From an uncultured Lachnospiraceae bacterium (GTDB lineage: Bacteria; Bacillota; Clostridia; Lachnospirales; Lachnospiraceae), in NCBI GenBank assembly GCA_958422845.1, contig CATZPU010000013.1:1-11930 (forward strand): a stretch of 11,930 nt of DNA. Direction: 5' to 3'. Shown here piece by piece: positions 1-7,059 of this stretch. Positions within the stretch are counted from its first letter, which is position 1, and each line of letters starts with the position of its first letter. Under the pieces are notes generated by a model. That model was not told the origin of the DNA and did not search any database. It saw only the letters and a program-made list of their open reading frames with translations. Both the position numbers and the translations under genes were made by a program.

Positions 1-721
1 TATCATATGTTGGCAGCACAGTGGCAAAGTTACCTCCCGCCACCTCATTTGCTGCTCCGGCGAGCATACGCAAAGGCTCCGTGATCGTCCGTATCAGCAG
101 GATCAGGATAAAAATATTGATGACTGCCACGATCACCATGATAACAGAGCTGATAAGCTCCATAAAATTCAGGGATTGAAGCAGTATCTCATAATTTCCG
201 GAATTTGTCTGAAATCTCAGATTATTCAGATTATATACCGCATACTTGATATACTGATATTTGCGCGATTCCTCCTCAAACGCCGCCTTGTACCGCTCGA
301 CATTGCGTCCCCGCTTCGCCTGTATCGTCTCCTCCGCAAGCTCCAGATACGTCTCCGACATATTCCTGATATTTTTCTCAAGAATCTTCATGTCATGGTC
401 GATGATACTGCCGTTTAGCTGTTCCATCATATCGCGGTACTCCTGCACATTGCGGTAATAATCCTCCAGAGAATCGCTGCTCTTCGTATTCAGATATTCC
501 AGCACGTCCTCATGCGTCTCGTCAAGGCATTCCGTCAGCGCATTCAGACTGACATTCGTCTCATACACCCCGTCGAGCTTTTTCATCGAATGATTGATCT
601 CACTGTACAAAAGAATATTGATCACAAACATCAAAATGGCAGTGAGCGCAAATGTCATGATCAGCTTTGTCTGGATCGACGCTCTCTGAAACAGCGTTTT
701 TTTCTGATTCTGTTTTCCCAT
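1..721 (-). CDS. Two-TM HAMP sensor protein, probably a sensor histidine kinase (3' end outside window)
   Basis: I translated this open frame by hand from the ATG at 719-721 to the window edge: 240 residues with no stop. It starts MGKQNQKKTLFQRASIQTKL. A first membrane helix spans about residues 17-39, then about 145 mostly helical, charged residues (many Glu, Gln, Asn, Tyr) form an extracellular sensor region, then a second helix at about 187-211. The segment after it (TITEPLRMLAGAANEVAGGN) is a typical HAMP linker. The catalytic region would lie beyond base 1 and is not seen. A histidine kinase is inferred from this topology and from the sugar-binding-protein gene 76 bases upstream; a methyl-accepting chemotaxis protein or a cyclase with the same N-terminal layout is the alternative. 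A purine-rich AGGGGA lies just before the start. The gene is probably cotranscribed with its upstream neighbour. Confidence 0.75.
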   Translation of the reverse strand, partial: MGKQNQKKTLFQRASIQTKLIMTFALTAILMFVINILLYSEINHSMKKLDGVYETNVSLNALTECLDETHEDVLEYLNTKSSDSLEDYYRNVQEYRDMMEQLNGSIIDHDMKILEKNIRNMSETYLELAEETIQAKRGRNVERYKAAFEEESRKYQYIKYAVYNLNNLRFQTNSGNYEILLQSLNFMELISSVIMVIVAVINIFILILLIRTITEPLRMLAGAANEVAGGNFATVLPTYD

Positions 722-797
722 CTGCTCCCCTGCCCTTCTCTTTTTCTCTTATTTCTCAGCTCTCATCTTATTGTGCTCTTTACATCGCGCCACACCC

Positions 798-1820
798 TTA
801 CCTGCGTGAAGCGCCGCTAAATTTCTCCGCATTTTCCTGCGTGATGATTGCGAGGTCAACGCTGAAATAATTGCTCGCGTACCCCATACTGTGATACTCC
901 TCAAGCGCCTCGATGCTGCTTCGCCCCACCTGCTGCGTATCAAGCGTAATTACCATCGGTACCGTCCCTTTGCGAACCGCATTAAGCATCGTCTCAGATT
1001 CATAAAATCCTATGATATCAATATCTCCGACCTGATTGTAATCAACCATCGCATGATACGCGCAGACACTGTCTGTCTCATTCATACATACAAGAATGTC
1101 CGGACGTTCCTGCGCATTGAACAGATCGCGTATCGCTTCCTCCGCTTCAAAGGTGCTGCCCGAACGAATCGTGACCGGTTCTATCTCGATACGCTCCTTC
1201 TGCTCCTTAGAAAGCCCCGACTGCACCGTCGACTTGAGCTCTTTAAAGATAAAATCCTTTCCACTGTCGTGCTCGCCAAGCAAAACAGTGATCCTTCGCG
1301 TATCTTCGCCAATGCACGCAAGCACCTGACGCCCGTAGATCGTTCCCATCTGATAGCCATTGATACCGACAAAACTCTTGCGGCTGCTTTCTATATCGTC
1401 GGCAAGCACCGTTACGACAGGAATACCCGCCTCGGACGCGGCATTGATCGCGTCCCGCACCCGCTGCGTACCGTCCGGCTTCACAATGATTCCGTCTGCT
1501 TTTGCCGCGATCGCGATATCAATATAATCTGCCGTCGTATACTCTTCCGTGGACCAGCCATCAAAAAGTTCCACGTATGCATCCGCCTCCGCCGCAGCTT
1601 CGCGTGCGCTGGCATATATGTCCTGCCACAGCGTCGCGGACGTCTCCTCAGGCAGCATAATGTAGTGACGGCTGTACTGTTTTGCCGTAAGGATCTCGCC
1701 CCATTCATTTTTTTCTACTGTTTTTATATAGAAGCGCCAGCCCAGTCCGATGACAGCCGTAATCAGGCACAGGCAGACCAGCGCTATATATATCATATAT
1801 TTTTTCCGTATTTTTTTCAT
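798..1820 (-). CDS. Membrane-anchored periplasmic sugar-binding-protein-like sensor (type 1 PBP fold)
   Basis: This 340-residue protein has a basic N-terminus (MKKIRKKYM), one hydrophobic helix at about residues 8-31, and then a type 1 periplasmic-binding-protein domain like RbsB/ChvE/XylF. Family-like stretches include ADGIIVKPDG, AINAASEAGIPVVTV, FVGINGYQMG and DIIGFYESETML. There is no lipobox: the cysteines in LVCLCL are preceded by Val or Leu rather than a small residue, so the helix is more likely an uncleaved anchor than a lipoprotein signal. No ABC transporter permease or ATPase gene is present, which argues for sensing rather than uptake. In Clostridium the xylose-binding XylFII acts on the LytS kinase encoded beside it; the gene for a two-TM sensor next here suggests the same arrangement. 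No good Shine-Dalgarno site precedes the ATG, and the frame is open upstream back to the epimerase stop but offers no better start codon, so coupling to upstream translation is possible. Confidence 0.8.
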   Translation of the reverse strand: MKKIRKKYMIYIALVCLCLITAVIGLGWRFYIKTVEKNEWGEILTAKQYSRHYIMLPEETSATLWQDIYASAREAAAEADAYVELFDGWSTEEYTTADYIDIAIAAKADGIIVKPDGTQRVRDAINAASEAGIPVVTVLADDIESSRKSFVGINGYQMGTIYGRQVLACIGEDTRRITVLLGEHDSGKDFIFKELKSTVQSGLSKEQKERIEIEPVTIRSGSTFEAEEAIRDLFNAQERPDILVCMNETDSVCAYHAMVDYNQVGDIDIIGFYESETMLNAVRKGTVPMVITLDTQQVGRSSIEALEEYHSMGYASNYFSVDLAIITQENAEKFSGASRR

Positions 1821-1860
1821 ATGCTGCTGCGTACTGTTTTGCGCCGAGCCTGCCGCCTTC

Positions 1861-1876
1861 CGTAAGTTATCTTACG
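1861..1876 (-). other. Small hairpin over the epimerase stop codon
   Basis: CGTAAG and CTTACG pair perfectly around the 4-base loop TTAT, which contains the epimerase stop (TAA on the minus strand). No U-run follows, so it does not look like a terminator. It could act as a processing or attenuation point between the epimerase and the sensor genes, or be chance. Confidence 0.35.
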
Positions 1877-2916
1877 CTGAACTTATAGCTCGTCTGCGTA
1901 TCGTACTTTTCTCCCGCTTTTAATACCGGACTTGGAAATGTCGGCTCATTTACCGCATTCGGGTAATACTGGGATTCCAGACAGAAGCCGTGGCGTTTTG
2001 TACATTTTACACCGTTCTTTCCGGTCTGGTCTGTAATAAAGTTGCCTGCATAGAACTGCATGCCGCAGCAGTCCGTGAAAGCTTCCAGAACGATACCGCT
2101 CTCCTTGCAGTATGCCTCCGCCATCTTTTTCTTCTCTCCCGCCTTATCAGAAAGAACAAAGTTGTGATCGTATCCGCCCACAAATACCATCTGTTCAAAG
2201 TCAGCATTTATGTCTCTTCCGATCGGCTTTGCCGTACGGAAATCCATCGGCGTTCCCTCTACGGCTGCGATCTCTCCTGTCGGGATCGCCTGTGAATCAT
2301 GCACCGGAGTATAACTGTCCGCAAAGATGCAAAGCTCCTGTCCCTCTATGCTGCCGCTCTCATGTCCTGCCAGATTGAAATAGGAGTGATTCGTCAGATT
2401 TGCTACCGTGTCTGCGTCAGAGCTTCCTTCATAATGAAGTACGATCTCATTGTCATCTGTCAGCGTATATGTCACTGTCACATGGAAATTTCCCGGAAAT
2501 CCCTGATCTCCATCCGGACTTTCAAGCGCAAACGTGATGCTGTTGTTCTCTTCATCCACTGTCTTAACGTCCCATTTGCGGTTATCATATCCGTCATTTC
2601 CGCTGTGCAGGTTGTTCTCATTGTCATTGATGTCCATCTGGCATTCCTTTTCACCGATCCTGAAACGTCCCTTGGCTATGCGGTTGCCGCTCCTGCCGAT
2701 CACTGTACCGAAAAAGCACGTATTATCAATATAATCCTGCGGCTTCTCATAGCCGAGCACTACGTCGCGCAGCACGCCGTCCTTATCCGGCACGAGTACG
2801 CTCACAAGCGTTGCTCCAAGCTCTGTCAGTACCATCGTCATATTGTTTTTATTCGTAAAGGAATACAAGTTGTATTCTGTGCCGTCGTTTGTTTTGCCGT
2901 AAAACTTCTTTTCCAT
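1867..2916 (-). CDS. Aldose 1-epimerase (mutarotase), GalM family
   Basis: This 349-residue cytoplasmic enzyme should interconvert alpha and beta anomers of an aldose. It carries the GalM hallmarks: GRSGNRIAKGRF (residues 74-85), LHSG (His104), NLTNHSYFNLAGH (His177), YDHNF (Asp250) and LESQYYPNAVN (Glu314). Their spacing closely matches the His96, His170, Asp243 and Glu304 active-site set known for Lactococcus lactis GalM, so it should be active. Start choice: the frame is open for 72 codons upstream, but the ATG at 2914-2916 has AGAGGA eight bases before it and family similarity begins there. It follows the terminator-like hairpin after the isomerase gene and precedes the sensor gene by 46 bases. 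I saw no convincing promoter in its leader. The substrate is unknown; location suggests the sugar handled by the isomerase and kinase genes. galM is the usual symbol for the family. Confidence 0.9.
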   Translation of the reverse strand: MEKKFYGKTNDGTEYNLYSFTNKNNMTMVLTELGATLVSVLVPDKDGVLRDVVLGYEKPQDYIDNTCFFGTVIGRSGNRIAKGRFRIGEKECQMDINDNENNLHSGNDGYDNRKWDVKTVDEENNSITFALESPDGDQGFPGNFHVTVTYTLTDDNEIVLHYEGSSDADTVANLTNHSYFNLAGHESGSIEGQELCIFADSYTPVHDSQAIPTGEIAAVEGTPMDFRTAKPIGRDINADFEQMVFVGGYDHNFVLSDKAGEKKKMAEAYCKESGIVLEAFTDCCGMQFYAGNFITDQTGKNGVKCTKRHGFCLESQYYPNAVNEPTFPSPVLKAGEKYDTQTSYKFSVR

Positions 2917-3084
2917 GAATGGAATCCTCTCTTTCATATAGTTTCTTGCAGCATGCCGGACGCCCTGCTGGGAATCGACTGCCACTGCAAACACGCTCCC
3001 GCTCCGGGCTGCGTACAGCTTTTCTGCTGTTTCAGTAAAGCAATGTACCTGACTTAAAAACGCGCAGCAGACACTCTTATAGTT
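2917..3084. other. GC-rich intergenic stretch, no gene seen
   Basis: An open frame continuous with the epimerase gene crosses this stretch but shows no family similarity and reads like noncoding DNA. It is richer in GC than a usual leader and holds a weak inverted repeat, CAGCA (2949-2953) with TGCTG (2966-2970). Apart from the epimerase ribosome binding site (AGAGGA, minus strand, 2925-2930), I found no sigma-A promoter with both boxes. It may be a decayed or dispersed intergenic repeat. Confidence 0.4.
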
Positions 3085-3124
3085 AAAAGAGCTGTCGCAA
3101 AATAATTGTATTTTGCAACAGCCC
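3085..3124 (-). terminator. Intrinsic terminator-like hairpin after the isomerase gene
   Basis: On the minus strand GGGCTGTTGCAAAATA, loop CAAT and TATTTTGCGACAGCTC form a 16-bp stem with only two G-U wobble pairs, followed at once by TTTT. It starts 41 bases after the isomerase stop, a sensible place to end the catabolic transcript before the epimerase and sensor genes. The stem is unusually long and regular, and its outer part resembles a transposon-type terminal repeat (see findings). Confidence 0.8.
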
Positions 3125-3165
3125 TGCTTCATTTTAGCGAAACCTCAGCCGTTCGGTTGCGTCTC

Positions 3166-4650
3166 TTATGCGAACGGATTCTCTGTTCTGTACGGTACGC
3201 TTGCCGGATGATTGTAGCCGATCTCGTCCGGACATACGCCGATGAGCTTGAATACCTCAAACAGAGCTTTTCCAAAATGACCGAATGCAACTGCTCCGTG
3301 ATGCGGATAATTGCCCTCGATCAGAACGTGACGGTAGAAACGTCCCATCTCCGGAATAGCAAATACGCCGATGCCGCCGAAGGACTGTGTAGCTACCGGA
3401 AGTACCTCGCCCTGTGCAACGTATGCACGCAGAATATTGTCTGCTGTGCTCTGCAGACGGAAGAACGTGATGTCGCCAGGGATAATATCTCCCTCAAGCG
3501 TTCCGTTCGTTACCTCTACCGGAAGGCTTCTTGCCATGATCTTCTGGTACTTCATGTTGAAGCTTGCCAGCTTGGAAGAACATGTATTTCCGCAGTGGAA
3601 TCCCATGAATGTATCTTTGTGTGTATAGTTGAATTTGCCCTTAATGGACTCTTCATACATATCTGCCGGTACAGAGTTGTTGATGTCAAGCAATGTAACA
3701 GCGTCGTTGCTTACGCATGTTCCGATAAACTCGGACAGCGCTCCGTAGATATCTACCTCACAGGAAACCGGAATGCCTCTTCCTGTCAGACGGCTGTTTA
3801 CGTAGCACGGTACAAATCCGAACTGTGTCTGGAATGCCGGCCAGCATTTTCCTGCGATCGCAACGTATTTTCTGTAGCCTCTGTGCTCCTCAATCCAGTC
3901 AAGCAGCGTCAGCTCATACTGAGCCAGTTTACTAAGAACCTCCGGCTTCTTGTTTCCTGCGCCGAGCTCTGCTTCCATATCCTTAACGACTTCCGGAATA
4001 CGCGGATCGTCTGCATGCTTGTTGAATGCTTCAAACAGGTCAAGCTCTGAGTTTTCCTCGATCTCTACGCCAAGGTTGTAGAGCTGCTTGATCGGAGCGT
4101 TGCATGCAAGGAAGTTCAGCGGACGCGGACCGAAAGAGATGATCTTTAAGTTCTTAAGACCTACGACTGCACGTGCGATCGGTACGAACTCGTTGATCAT
4201 ATCTGCACACTCTTCTGCCGTACCTACCGGATACTCCGGAATGTACGCTCTGATATTGCGCAGTCTTAAGTTATAGCTTGCATTTAACATACCGCAGTAA
4301 GCGTCGCCTCTGCCGTCGCTTAAGTCGCACTGGCTCTCCTCTGCCGCTGCAACGAACATAGCCGGTCCGTCAAAATGCTTTGCGAGCAGTGTCTCGGAAA
4401 TCTCCGGTCCGAAGTTTCCAAGATAAACCACAAGCGCCTCGCAGCCTGCTGCCTTTACGTCCTCAAGAGCCTGTACCATATGGATCTCACTCTCAACGAT
4501 GCAGATCGGGCACTCATAAATATCCTCTGCGTCATATTTTGCCTTATAAGCCTCAACGAGAGCCTTTCTTCTGTTTACGGACAGTGATTCCGGAAAACAG
4601 TCACGGCTCACTGCAACAATACCAATTTTTACTTTCGGAATGTTGATCAT
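3166..4650 (-). CDS. L-fucose/L-arabinose isomerase family protein
   Basis: This 494-residue protein should interconvert an aldose and its ketose using a divalent metal. It resembles the FucI/AraA superfamily. SCEVD (Glu298) and TLLD (Asp322) are 24 residues apart, the same spacing as the metal ligands Glu337 and Asp361 of E. coli FucI; a C-terminal GNYPHHGAVAFGHFG region (His450, 451, 458) can supply the histidine ligand. It is shorter than E. coli FucI (about 590 residues). Start choice: the frame stays open 60 codons further upstream, but the ATG at 4648-4650 has a perfect AGGAGG at 4659-4664, eight bases away; the upstream codons run through repeat DNA. With a xylulokinase-like gene and no aldolase nearby, a pentose (for example D-arabinose or L-arabinose) or an unusual aldose is a likelier substrate than L-fucose. 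Substrate is inference only. Confidence 0.88.
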   Translation of the reverse strand: MINIPKVKIGIVAVSRDCFPESLSVNRRKALVEAYKAKYDAEDIYECPICIVESEIHMVQALEDVKAAGCEALVVYLGNFGPEISETLLAKHFDGPAMFVAAAEESQCDLSDGRGDAYCGMLNASYNLRLRNIRAYIPEYPVGTAEECADMINEFVPIARAVVGLKNLKIISFGPRPLNFLACNAPIKQLYNLGVEIEENSELDLFEAFNKHADDPRIPEVVKDMEAELGAGNKKPEVLSKLAQYELTLLDWIEEHRGYRKYVAIAGKCWPAFQTQFGFVPCYVNSRLTGRGIPVSCEVDIYGALSEFIGTCVSNDAVTLLDINNSVPADMYEESIKGKFNYTHKDTFMGFHCGNTCSSKLASFNMKYQKIMARSLPVEVTNGTLEGDIIPGDITFFRLQSTADNILRAYVAQGEVLPVATQSFGGIGVFAIPEMGRFYRHVLIEGNYPHHGAVAFGHFGKALFEVFKLIGVCPDEIGYNHPASVPYRTENPFA

Positions 4651-4658
4651 TTCCTTCT

Positions 4659-4664
4659 CCTCCT
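4659..4664 (-). promoter_or_regulatory. Ribosome binding site of the isomerase gene
   Basis: Perfect AGGAGG eight bases before the ATG at 4650. It decides the start against the longer open frame that begins at 4830. Confidence 0.85.
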
Positions 4665-4684
4665 GTTTACTTTTATTTCTTTGT

Positions 4685-4724
4685 ACCGGCATTGCCGGTG
4701 ATATGTTGTCCCGATCGTCTCGGG
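4685..4724 (-). other. Tandem GC hairpins in the isomerase leader
   Basis: Two short perfect hairpins sit 34-75 bases before the isomerase start: CCCGA/TCGGG with a 5-base loop (4710-4724) and ACCGGC/GCCGGT with a 3-base loop (4685-4699). Neither has a U-run. They could protect a processed mRNA 5' end or be part of the neighbouring repeat element. Confidence 0.45.
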
Positions 4725-4745
4725 CAATATCCTGATTAAATTTTA

Positions 4746-4907
4746 GTTTTGCACGGCTCATTCCAAATGCTCTCTTTGCCCTGCGCCGTGCCACCTCGCA
4801 TCCGCTTCGCTCCTGCTCGGTCGCGGGCATTCACCCTATAAAACTGCCTTCTGACACCTCCGTCTGCAAGCAGACGCGCTGTCATCCGGCGTTTTGCACG
4901 GCTCATT
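4746..4907 (-). repeat. GC-rich repeat element bounded by 17-bp direct repeats
   Basis: AATGAGCCGTGCAAAAC (minus strand) occurs exactly twice, at 4891-4907 and 4746-4762, enclosing 128 bases. The first copy covers the stop codon of the cupin-like gene. Between them lie a perfect palindrome CGTCTGC-TT-GCAGACG (4861-4876), a GC-rich core containing GAGCAGGAGCGAAGCGGATG, and GCACGGC (4785-4791), which is complementary to GCCGTGC inside both direct repeats. Read in frame, the core encodes a peptide like EQERSGCE that I recall, without being able to check, from spurious small ORFs in many Lachnospiraceae, so it is probably a dispersed intergenic repeat. It separates the isomerase gene from the rest of the operon. 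Confidence 0.6.
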
Positions 4908-5523
4908 TTATACGAATGTTTTCACCGATAAGTCCCATCGGAGAACCCTCCGGCAGTCCGCCTTCCGGATGTCCGATCAGCCACTTATTTTTCGCTGTCA
5001 GATGCTTATCCTCACCGCCTGCATGCTTTTCATCAAGCGGAAGGTTCGTATCTTTCGGCAGTACGATCGCTACGCGGAAGCCTTCTTCGCTGCCATTGCA
5101 CGGAGCGTAATGAAGCGTCGTCGCATACAGCTCCACCGCCGTTCCCTTCGGAAGCAGAAACGCCTCGACAAGCGAAGTATCGTATGTAAAATCCTCCGTC
5201 ACATCCTGCTGTGCGCCGACGAGAAGAATCGCGTCTGTCGCCGCTACATTGATCTCCGATGAGCGGTGATACTCCAGTGCGTTTAACATATAGTTGTTTC
5301 CGTTACAGTATCCGATCTGAATCGGAAGCTCACCGTACGTCTTTGTCTTAAGCTCTTCAAATACCGGAAGCGACTCAAGCGCTTCTACGGACGGCTCATA
5401 TACTACGTCGGACGGACACGGCGTCTTTGTCTTTAGCGCCTCCACCAGACCTGAAAAGTCTATTCCTTCTACGACGCGTCCATATCTTGCAAAAGCCGCA
5501 TCTGTTACTTTCTTAATCTCCAT
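4903..5523 (-). CDS. Cupin-like protein of unknown function (DUF4867 family)
   Basis: This 206-residue protein matches my memory of DUF4867, a Firmicutes family without assigned function. It has no signal peptide or membrane helix. The middle looks like a single cupin barrel: EYHRSSEINVA (His86, Glu90) would be the first metal-binding motif and LLPKGTAVELYATTLHYAP (Pro125, Gly127, His138) the second. The arrangement resembles ureidoglycolate-lyase-type cupins. A conserved-looking WLIGHPEGG tail follows (residues 181-189). Start choice: the frame offers an ATG at 5544, but AGGAGG at 5532-5537 would lie inside that longer reading and is eight bases before the ATG at 5523. It lies between the kinase (46-base gap) and isomerase genes, so a step on the same sugar, such as isomerisation, epimerisation, lactone handling or sensing, is plausible. 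No function is established by the sequence. Confidence 0.8.
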   Translation of the reverse strand: MEIKKVTDAAFARYGRVVEGIDFSGLVEALKTKTPCPSDVVYEPSVEALESLPVFEELKTKTYGELPIQIGYCNGNNYMLNALEYHRSSEINVAATDAILLVGAQQDVTEDFTYDTSLVEAFLLPKGTAVELYATTLHYAPCNGSEEGFRVAIVLPKDTNLPLDEKHAGGEDKHLTAKNKWLIGHPEGGLPEGSPMGLIGENIRIK

Positions 5524-5531
5524 CTGTATTC

Positions 5532-5537
5532 CCTCCT
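5532..5537 (-). promoter_or_regulatory. Ribosome binding site deciding the DUF4867 start
   Basis: AGGAGG eight bases before the ATG at 5523. It overlaps codons 3-5 of the longer alternative frame starting at 5544, so the shorter protein is preferred. Confidence 0.8.
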
Positions 5538-5569
5538 TTTTCATTTTCCCCTGTCGTTTTGCAGTATCT

Positions 5570-7039
5570 TTACCGGATCACATCAAACAGCTCCTTGCAG
5601 GTCGGATAGATCTGCTTGAACTGTGCATATCTTGCTTCGTATTTTTCAACAAGCTCCGGCTCCGGTTCTACTGTGTCAATGATCTTCACAAGCTTTGCCG
5701 CTGCCTCTTCTACCGATGCATATTCTCCGCAGGCTACTGCTGCGAGCATCGCTCCGCCGAGCGCCGGACCTTCCTCGCTTTCGATCACATCTACCTTGAG
5801 ATCAAGAACGTTTGCGATGATCTTCTTCCACAGCGGGCTCTTTGCGCCGCCTCCGCAGATCTTTGTTCTTTCTATTTTAATACCGAGCGCCTTTGCTATT
5901 TCAAGTGAATCACGAAGCGCGAACGCTACGCCCTCAAGCACAGCCTGCGTCATGTCAGCTCTCGTTGTGTCCATCGTCATTCCGATAAACGTCGCACGCG
6001 CATTCGGATTATTGTGCGGCGAACGCTCTCCCATCAGATACGGCAGGAAATAAACGTGGTTGTCGCCAAGCTTTTCTATCGCTTTCTGCTCTGCGGCATA
6101 ATCCTTTGTCCCGATGATCTCGTCCATCCACCACTTATTGCAGGACGCTGCGCTTAACATACAGCCCATCAGATGATAATGTCCGTCCGCGTGTGCGAAA
6201 GCATGAAGGGCATTAAATTTATCTACGCCGAACTTCTCAGAGGAAATAAAGATCGTACCGCTTGTGCCAAGTGAGATATTGCACATACCGTCGCCTACCG
6301 TGCCTGTGCCGACTGCCGCCGCCGCATTGTCGCCTGCTCCTGCTACGACCTTTACGCTCTGCGGGATACCAAGCTCCTGCGCGATCTCCGGCAGCACCGT
6401 GCCTACCGTCTCATAGCTCTCGTATACCTTTGCCATCTGATCTTCACGAATACCGCAGATCTTAAGCATCTCTTTCGACCAGCAGCGGTTCTTTACATCA
6501 AAAACGAGCATACCTGACGCATCGGATACGTCCGTGCAGTGTACTCCGCTTAAACGGTATGCTATGTAGTCCTTCGGAAGCATGATCTTCGCGATCTTCG
6601 CAAAATTCTCCGGCTCTTTATTCTTTACCCACAAAATCTTCGGCGCCGTAAAACCTGTAAAGGAAATATTCGCCGTATATTCGGAAAGCTTTTCTTTTCC
6701 GATCACATTGTTGAGATAATCGCACTCTTCGGATGTTCTTCCGTCATTCCAAAGAAGCGCCGGACGGATCACCTGATCGTCCTTATCAAGGATCACCAGT
6801 CCGTGCATCTGGCCGCCGAAACTAATGCCTGCCACCTGAGACTTATCGCAGTCTGCGAGCAGTTCCTTAAGACCTGCCATCGTCTGCTCATACCAGTCCT
6901 CCGGCTTCTGCTCAGACCATCCCGGATGCGGGAAATAAATCGGATATTCTTTTGAAACGATTTTTTCGATCTTACCTGCCCCGTCCATCAGCAGCAGCTT
7001 AACTGCCGAAGTACCGAGGTCTACACCTATATACAACAT
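5570..7039 (-). CDS. xylB: Xylulokinase-like carbohydrate kinase (FGGY family)
   Basis: This 489-residue cytoplasmic kinase should transfer phosphate from ATP to a ketose, classically D-xylulose to D-xylulose 5-phosphate. Visible motifs are the N-terminal phosphate loop GVDLGTSAVKL (residues 5-15), GISFGGQMHGLV (71-82), ALLWNDGRT (95-102 region), the catalytic-base motif GAGDNAAAAVG (Asp237), SLGTSGTIF, GERSPHNNPNARA (338-349) and the C-terminal FGGY motif ICGGGAKSPLWKKI. Length is normal for XylB. AGGAGG sits seven bases before the ATG, and only 20 bases separate it from the lipid kinase stop, so the two are almost certainly cotranscribed. No xylose isomerase of the XylA type is present; the isomerase-family enzyme downstream is the likely source of its substrate, so D-ribulose, L-ribulose or another ketose is possible. 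The symbol reflects family, not proven substrate. Confidence 0.93.
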   Translation of the reverse strand: MLYIGVDLGTSAVKLLLMDGAGKIEKIVSKEYPIYFPHPGWSEQKPEDWYEQTMAGLKELLADCDKSQVAGISFGGQMHGLVILDKDDQVIRPALLWNDGRTSEECDYLNNVIGKEKLSEYTANISFTGFTAPKILWVKNKEPENFAKIAKIMLPKDYIAYRLSGVHCTDVSDASGMLVFDVKNRCWSKEMLKICGIREDQMAKVYESYETVGTVLPEIAQELGIPQSVKVVAGAGDNAAAAVGTGTVGDGMCNISLGTSGTIFISSEKFGVDKFNALHAFAHADGHYHLMGCMLSAASCNKWWMDEIIGTKDYAAEQKAIEKLGDNHVYFLPYLMGERSPHNNPNARATFIGMTMDTTRADMTQAVLEGVAFALRDSLEIAKALGIKIERTKICGGGAKSPLWKKIIANVLDLKVDVIESEEGPALGGAMLAAVACGEYASVEEAAAKLVKIIDTVEPEPELVEKYEARYAQFKQIYPTCKELFDVIR

Positions 7040-7059
7040 ATCCTGCCCTCCTGTGTGTA

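Noticed and set aside
891..1865. Long plus-strand open frame of 324 codons
   Set aside because: It is antisense to the sugar-binding protein gene; its product is rich in Arg, His and Ile without any recognisable domain, as expected for a shadow frame.
2299..3057. Plus-strand open frame of 252 codons
   Set aside because: It overlaps the epimerase gene on the opposite strand and has no ribosome binding site or domain.
2917..3132. 72-codon N-terminal extension of the epimerase
   Set aside because: It starts within the terminator hairpin, shows no GalM similarity, and a good ribosome binding site precedes the ATG at 2916.
3106..4050. Plus-strand open frame of 314 codons
   Set aside because: It is the complement of the isomerase gene, whose family motifs and start signals are clear; the antisense product is Cys-rich and unrecognisable.
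4651..4830. 60-codon N-terminal extension of the isomerase
   Set aside because: It runs through the repeat element and leader hairpins, has no family similarity, and the perfect AGGAGG at 4659-4664 serves the ATG at 4650.
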